Assembly: GCA_941918925.1 (NCBI GenBank)
Contig: OW799233.1
Coordinates: 110,667,833-110,731,832 of the forward strand
Origin: Phyto melanocephala
Lineage: Eukaryota; Arthropoda; Insecta; Diptera; Rhinophoridae
DNA: 64,000 nt
Reading direction: 5' to 3'
The notes beneath the pieces were generated by a model. The model was not told the DNA's origin, ran no database searches, and worked only from the letters and a program-made list of their open reading frames with translations. How positions within the stretch are numbered: position 1 is the first letter of the stretch; each line of letters starts with the position of its first letter. The translations under genes were made by a program, and so were the position numbers. This document shows, piece by piece, positions 57,561 to 64,000 of this stretch.

Positions 57561-60500
57561 TTCTTTATTTAATTAATTAGATGTTAATTGTTGTAATACT
57601 ATTAGTGACTCTCTTAATAATATTGTTAAAAATAATAAGTTTTAACAAATATTCAAAAACAAAAAAATATATATTTAAAGATGTTTTATTGCAATTGCTT
57701 GAATTTTAACGGTACATCTTGCTGACTGGAAAATAATTTTCTGACTTAAACAATCACCTTATTTATCACAGATAACATTTCAAGTTATCTTTTTTACTAT
57801 AAGAAACTCTAATTGATATTAATGTAAAATTTGTCAATTACCCTCAGTCATAACATGTGACAATAAATTTAGGGGAATTTTCCATAAGCCGCATAAAACC
57901 CAAAATGTAATACTGATATAATACATCTTATGGAAAATTGCCATAGCAATAAAACCCCGTAAAACACCCTCACCTTCATACATGCATACGTATAACTAAT
58001 ATTCTCAGAAATTAAATTTAAATATGTGAACCCTACACGTTTTTTACCATTGCATATACTTTACATCTATTATTGTAAAAATTTTTAAAATTGTAGCAAA
58101 ATTGTAGATTTGAATGGAATAAACATACAGTAACGTGCAATTTAACATCAGTGCGTTTTAAAAACTTTAGTTAATTAAAATAGGATTTTTTTATTTGACC
58201 TGTCTGGTAATACGGAAAAAGTCCTATTCGCAAATTCATTTTTTTCTTATTCGTACAACTACATTTACTCAAACACACATGATAATAGTAAAAGTTAAAA
58301 ATTTTAAAATTAAAATTTATGTGACTAAGCACCAAAGAATGTTTAAAAGAGTATGCAAGTAAACTTATTAAACTAAAATTTCTTTGAGAAAGAGGTGTGT
58401 AAGAAATTATTAATTTTTAGCTCCTAAGAGTATGCATTGGAAAAATAAATGTATAATATTTAATTCTCAAAACAAACGATCATCCCAAAACATATTTTTA
58501 TAAAATTATATAAAGTGTTTATAGAAAAGACCATTTTACGTTACATTATTACAGAAGGACATTCGACAAGAGTGGAGTCGACAGTAATTTGTTTCATATA
58601 GGTTCATTATTTCTGTGCAGTTACGAGAAATGCTTATATAAGATAAAACTAAGTACAGTTAAACCTCGATTATCGGGTTTGCTTGGGATCGGGCTCAAAG
58701 GGGATAATAAAAAAATAACATGGTCGTAATTAGTTTATTCTGAAAAGTGCAATGAACCCCCTGCAGAATTGTTTATGCACCCTCTCCCCACTGAATTTTA
58801 ATAGATTAAGATTTTACATTAAATACACATACAAAATTATCTCAGTCTTAGATTTTTCACACCCCCAGAAAAAGAATTGTTAGTACAGTGTTTTAACTAA
58901 ATTTCGTATACAGTTTCCTAAATAAGACGTTAAAGATTTTTTTGTATGGGGAATACCATGCCGCCTGCTGCATTCTTATCTATTTTTCTCTCGAATAAGA
59001 AACTTTTTATCAAAGTAAAAAAAATATGATATAAAATATGTTCAATTTGTTTGGGAGGTACCACGCCCACCTAATATATAAAAAAATATAGCCTATACCA
59101 TTCGGAGGGAAGATCTAAAGTATTGGTAAAAAAATTATAAATTTTAATTACAATTAAAAAAAAAATCAAATATACCATAAAAATTTGTTATTATTTTTTT
59201 TTATTCAAAAAAGAAATCAAATCCCATTCGGTTAAAATGCATTGACTTTTAGAGAGAGATTTTAAATCTAAGCCAATATATTAAAAATTTTACAACTACC
59301 ATGTTCATCACAAATGTATATTGACATCAAATTTTTTCAAAAATAATTTTTAATATCGCCGCTGCTCTGACGTAATCGGTTATGTAACAATTTTGAAAAT
59401 ATTTGTTATTGCTATATTTGGAACCTTTATTGACCGTACATCTATCTACTAAACCGTTTAAGGATATCATAATTGGTTCAAAAAAGGCAATAGTCAGTAT
59501 GCGTAAGCTTTTTACTGTAAATTAACAATATAAAATGCTTTTTTGGCTCTCCTAAAAACTCAGAAAAAACACATACTTGATTTTTTTAGAGCAACGACGA
59601 TATATATATACGCTCAATATTTGATCAAAATTTATATTATAAAGCCCTAGCTTTCAAAGGCTTTAATTAACTTTCTGACATAATTGTAGTTCGTTCATTG
59701 ATGTGTACAAAAAATTAAAATCTGCTAGAGAGGGGACATAGAAGTGACATGGAAGAAGATTACAAAAACGACATCAGATTTACATGTACAATATTCGGAA
59801 AAAATAATAATAAATAATATTCCAATAATAACATAACTTAACGTTGCACATAGGAGTAAGTATTATTCCAATCTATCAGGACATCACTTTTTAGGTTATA
59901 TTTCTTCTTAAAAGCTATTGATCAATGTTATAGATCAATGAAACTTGGCCGTAGGCTAGAAAGCTTGAAAATAAGAAAAATCGGACCAAGGGGAAAACAG
60001 TTTTCTTAAGAAGAACTAATCCTATCTCTGAAATATTCTACTTTTTTTAAGTTTTCCTATACTTTTGTTTAGCAAATGCATCTTTTATCGTCAGCATAAG
60101 TTTATGAGTAAAGGAAGGTGCACAACGTTTTGTTTTTAGTCTAATAGTAGAGATTTCATATTTTATTGTGATGTAAAATATTTTTAAGATCGCAACTGCT
60201 TTCACTTTCAAAAACCTTCTGATGTTTTTTTTTCAAAAAGTGAACAAAACACTGTTATGTTAATTTTGAACGAATTTTTTTATAATAAAAACTTATAAAA
60301 ACCAAATGTCTAAAATGTAAAATAAGCAGCTGTTAATATAGTCTTTTACAGAAAAAATAAATCAATGTAAAACCTTTATTCCACAAAAAAATATATTGTA
60401 AACCGTCAAAAGTTAATAAGTATCCATGCAATTTACTCAGCTTTCTTGACTTTAACAGTAACCCAAAGTGACAATCTCAAAAGCCCTGAAAATTCACAAA

Positions 60501-61030
60501 ACGATGCAAAATTTTGTTGTCTGTTGAGCTGCGTACTTAAATTTTTTACATTTCTTAAATTTTACTTTTGATCATATGTACTGCTAGATTGGCATTGGTC
60601 AAGCGTATATTAGACTTGGAATGGCCGAAGTACTCATAGCTGTTTATATGGTTTTTTTCTCTCTAAGCGATTAACGGGCTAAGCTAAATATGCAAAAGAT
60701 AATTTTTAGAATTAAATGCTGTTAAATCTTGCAACAATCAGCTGCTATTAAATTACACAGTATTGTAATAGCAACACTATCATCCTTGTCAGCTGTAACA
60801 CCAATAACTATAGCAACCAGCAACATATCTTTAATTTTAAACGCACATAGATATTATGCGTAGCTGTGTGCATGAATTTGTTTACAAGGAAAACGATGAG
60901 AAGGAAAAAAAAAGTCGCATGGAATCAACAACGACAGCAACAACAACTATTAAGAAAGATTATTTCATTCTGTCTGTTGTTTGTGGATGCTGTTCGTAAA
61001 TAAAATTTGTCTGACATTCGGCTAAATGGT
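57561..61030. other. Intergenic, no gene seen
   Basis: AT-rich. 58910-59070 carries phrases (TATGGGGAATACCATGCC, GGGAGGTACCACGCCCACC) shared with the old repeat at 39750 and 43560. No ORF or RNA gene can be supported. Confidence 0.5.
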
Positions 61031-61055
61031 TGAAAGTAAATGGAAACTAAACAGT

Positions 61056-61095
61056 AAATTCAGTTGAGTTCGAGCTGCCATACGTAACGGTTGTT
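61056..61095 (+). promoter_or_regulatory. Core promoter: initiator plus downstream promoter element
   Basis: TTCAGTTGAG contains the fly initiator TCAGTT with A(+1) at 61062. GGTTG at 61089-61093 falls exactly at +28 to +32 and fits the DPE consensus RGWYV. There is no TATA box at -30. This spacing is strict in Drosophila TATA-less promoters, so it is strong evidence for a start site even though the gene it serves lies beyond the window. Confidence 0.65.
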
Positions 61096-61774
61096 TAAGG
61101 AAAACTGATAAAATTGATAATAAAAAACCTTTGCATTATAAGTGATTTACTAAAAACAAATATAAATGAAGTAAAATAAAAATATATAAATAATGGAATA
61201 ATACGAAATAGTCTTTAGCAGACAAAAAAAAAAAATTATAAGAGATAATACCAATAAAACAAAATTATATATATTTTTACATACACACACACATATGTAT
61301 GTACGTATATAGACTTGTATTTATATGCACGTATGTTTAGTATAAATTACAGTTAAATAAAAAAAAAGAAGCGCGGGATTTTTTTCAAATAAAATATTGT
61401 AAAAGAAGATTTATTAACGAAAAAAACGTCAATTGTAACGGTAAAACAGTAAATCAATTTATATTAGTTTAAACCAGTGCAATAGTGAGCGTAGGAGTGT
61501 GTGAGTAATAAATTTGTAAAAGGTTTTGACTTGTTTGATTAAAACTAACATAACGTTATAAAACGATAAACGGAAGTGTTTTTGTACACCATTTGAAATA
61601 AACGTAACTTGTAACGTGTGCTTGTGTGTGTGAGAGTTAGTGCCAATATTTAATGTACTTTAAATTCTTTTGCAAAATAATAACGAATTTATCCCTGCTG
61701 CATTATCGTGTAAAGTTTTCAATAAAGGTGATAGCGAATTATTTTTGTTTTCGCTATATATTATATTTTAACTG
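61062..61774 (+). other. Putative non-coding first exon of a downstream gene
   Basis: Sequence after the initiator, richer in GTGTG and AACGTAAC text than its surroundings, ending TTTTAACTG before GTAAGTACC at 61775. That is a near-consensus donor. No long ORF, so it would be a 5' UTR exon of about 0.7 kb. The gene would run on the plus strand past 64000. Inference from two signals only. Confidence 0.45.
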
Positions 61775-62514
61775 GTAAGTACCTACTGGTAGTTATATAT
61801 TTACACACAAACTTAGTTAATTAGGTAGGAACATCATTAATCTTATTGTTTTTTTTTTTGCAAATAAGTAGGACTAATTAAATAAAATTATGTTTTTAAT
61901 TCCAGCATGTGTTTATAAAAATTGTAGTTTATTATAAATGCTTTTTTGTTTGTTAAAATTTAAAGGAAGATCGTATGTTTGATACATGTGTGTGTAAATG
62001 TTTATATGGCTATTGGTGATACTGGAATTGTGATGATAATAGTATATTTATTTATTTATTGTTGTCATTTTTCATATTTAAGTCTTATCAGTTCTATGAC
62101 CATCCATACATCCATCCAAATACTTGTAAATACATACACACATATTGATATAATTGATACAATATTTTTGTATTTGTTGTGTCAGTTTCCATCAATAAAT
62201 TGTTGACACAATGCCACACAGTGGGGGAAAAATTAAAAAAAGTACTTGTAAAATATAAAAATGTTTAAAAATAAAAAAAAAAAAAATAATGAAAAAAGTG
62301 GTTTTGCTAAATATTTTTCAATGCCAGAAAAATCTTTTATAACAAAGTTTTTGCAGGTAGACCTAGCTTAACACGTGCCTCTTGTAATACAGCTTCTCTA
62401 CATATGTACATTTGTGTGTATTTTGGGGATTCTCAAGATATGCTGTCTGTTATATTATTATAGTTACTAAATTGCAAGACGATATACATTTTGCAAAAAA
62501 AAAAAACAAGAAAA
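61775..62514. other. Putative first intron, no features
   Basis: AT-rich with no repeat or coding signal I can support. The ORF at 61979-62206 looks like chance. Confidence 0.4.
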
Positions 62515-63217
62515 ACAAGTAACAGTGCTATATTCGGCCGTGCCGAATCTTATATACCCTTCACAACGTGTAGTCATGCAATAACATCCCATATAAAATA
62601 CGTGCATACGTACACGTTAGAATAAATGTGGCATCGAATCCCAGCTGAGCCAAAAAAATTTTATTTTATTTTATTTAATATATTATTTATATTTTATTAT
62701 TTTTTTTATATTTTTTTTAAATTTTTTTAAAAAATTTTTTTAGAAATTTTTTTTTTAATTTTTTTTTATTATTTTTTTATTATTTTTTTTCTTATTTTTA
62801 ATATTTTTTTTTTTTGTAATTTTTTTTTGTTTGGTATGTTTTTCACATGTATGCATGTATGTATGTTGTTGTTGTAATTGTGAAAAAAACGAGGTGGTCG
62901 TGGTTTTTTGCTCATATCTCAGAAAGTTATGGGGCGATTGTGCTGAATTTCAATAGCGATTCATTCCTGGATATTTCCAAGAGATTGATACCATATACAT
63001 ATCTGAGGAACATATAGTTGCTTCTAAAAGTTGATTTCAACCAACACACGGACAGATGGACAGACGGACAGACGGTCGGGGCTTAATCGAATCCTCTATT
63101 CATAACCTTTCAGAAAATATATACTTTATGGGGTCGGAAATGAAAATTGTAGAAATTACAAACGGAATGACAAAGCTATATATACCCTTGTGCACCACAG
63201 GTGAAGGGTATAAAAAG
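62515..63217 (+). mobile_element. Short INE-1/DINE-1-like element with intact ends
   Basis: Starts GCTATATTCGGCCGTGCCGA, ATATACCCTTCAC. After a T-rich low-complexity core (62655-62840) it has TCATATCTCAGAAAGTTATG, GACAGATGGACAGACGGACA, TATATACTTTATGGGGTC and ACAAACGGAATGACAAAG. It ends TATACCCTTGTGCACCACAG followed by GTGAAGGGTATA, a terminal hairpin. Non-coding. Confidence 0.75.
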
Positions 63218-64000
63218 TGCGTTTATACAATTTAAACCAGCTGATACAAAAAGTAAGGGTACTATGTTTGACAGTGCCAAATCTAAAAAAATTCGCTTCA
63301 CTATCATGTACATCGGTATAATATTATACACCATTTTAAATTATTATTTCCGCTGTCGCTTTTATGAGATTTTAAATTTCATTAATATTAAATTATGTAA
63401 AAAGTAGAAATATTAAAGTAATTTTTGCTAATGAACTTTTAAAGTCCCTTATTCTTCTACAACCTTTGTCCATAGAGAAATTATATGAGTCTAAGGCAAC
63501 ATCTTATATGGGAGATGGGTGCAAGTAAGCGCGTCACGTCCATTTTCTCGCAGTATAAAAACATTTACCAGGATGATATACATATATGCAAAATTGCATC
63601 ATTATACATCTAATTCTGTAGCCTTTATGAACTTTATAATTTCATTGAAATTAAATTATGTGAACAGTGTCCTTTAGAGTCCTTTGTTCTTCCAAAACCT
63701 TTGTCCATACAATATGAATTTAAGAAAAAGTGTTATATAGAAAGTAGGCGTTAAAGTGGGCATGTCACCTTAATTTTGTGGTATTATAATTACATTGACT
63801 TCTGGTATTATATGGGTTGAGCTGTGTATATATGCGAAATTTCATCATCATACCTCTAATTCTGTCGGTTTTAGGAGCTTTTAAATTTCATTGACCGTAG
63901 AATATGTGAGAAGTGGGCGTTAAAGTATTCGTTTCGAAGAACTTTTTGCTAATAAAGCTCAGAAATTACAACATTCGGTCCTTTATTCCTCCAATATCTT
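63218..64000 (+). mobile_element. Interior units of a second INE-1-like element, cut by the window end
   Basis: At least two repeats of GAGATTTTAAATTTCATT..., TAGAGAAATTATATGA and (C/G)TTATATGGGAG(A/G)TGGG, the same units as at 24930-25150 in the element at 24000. The plus-strand ORF at 63201 is not real. Confidence 0.6.

Noticed and set aside
62640..62840. T-rich tract as a possible strong terminator or replication origin.
   Set aside because: It is low-complexity DNA inside an INE-1-like element, with no supporting motif.

Overview
The window looks like a nuclear contig from a higher fly (Diptera, Brachycera), most likely a calyptrate such as a blow fly or house-fly relative. The reasons are the strong AT bias, spliced genes whose proteins read almost like Drosophila, and dense INE-1/DINE-1-like, mariner-like, hAT-like and jockey-like relics. 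The species call is inference.

Layout. (1) 1-9259, + strand: the last six coding exons of slowpoke (slo), the BK calcium-activated potassium channel. They carry the second RCK domain, the calcium bowl and the C-terminus. The introns are full of transposon debris, and one of them has a GC-AG splice pair. (2) 9260-31140: slo 3' UTR and about 20 kb of intergenic DNA. It holds an odd duplicated mini-ORF (11371-11600), several decayed Tc1/mariner-type transposases, the tail of a LINE, and a 3.9 kb hAT-like element (21942-25852) that sits inside one mariner relic and itself contains a second mariner relic and an INE-1-like element. (3) 31144-49077, + strand: a secreted His- and Gln-rich protein gene. 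Its two-codon first exon (ATG AAG) is proposed here at 31144, and the first intron of about 14.8 kb is loaded with elements: a jockey-like LINE split by another insertion carrying tRNA-like SINE units, a hAT element with a perfect 8-bp target duplication, a large palindrome and INE-1-like copies. (4) 49899-50838: a tandem-repeat element; an opposite-strand relative lies at 36826-37190. (5) 53505-53767 (+): Rpb10, the RNA polymerase I/II/III small zinc subunit, convergent with (6) 54291-55543 (-): methionine aminopeptidase 1, in three exons. As I recall the Drosophila map, slo, CG13627, Rpb10/CG13628 and CG13630 lie near one another, so this looks like conserved microsynteny. (7) 55544-64000: intergenic DNA with LINE relics. 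A good initiator plus DPE core promoter at 61062 is followed by a putative non-coding first exon ending at a GTAAGT donor (61774), then INE-1-like repeats to the window end.

The genes do not form an operon. slo is a neuronal and muscle channel, Rpb10 and MetAP1 are housekeeping genes, and the His/Gln-rich protein is probably extracellular. The most unusual content is the layered transposon architecture, where several insertions can be dated relative to each other by target-site duplications and interrupted reading frames. No clear new biological system was found. The best candidates for something undescribed are the duplicated mini-ORF, the secreted His/Gln-rich protein with its giant intron, and the 161-bp palindrome.
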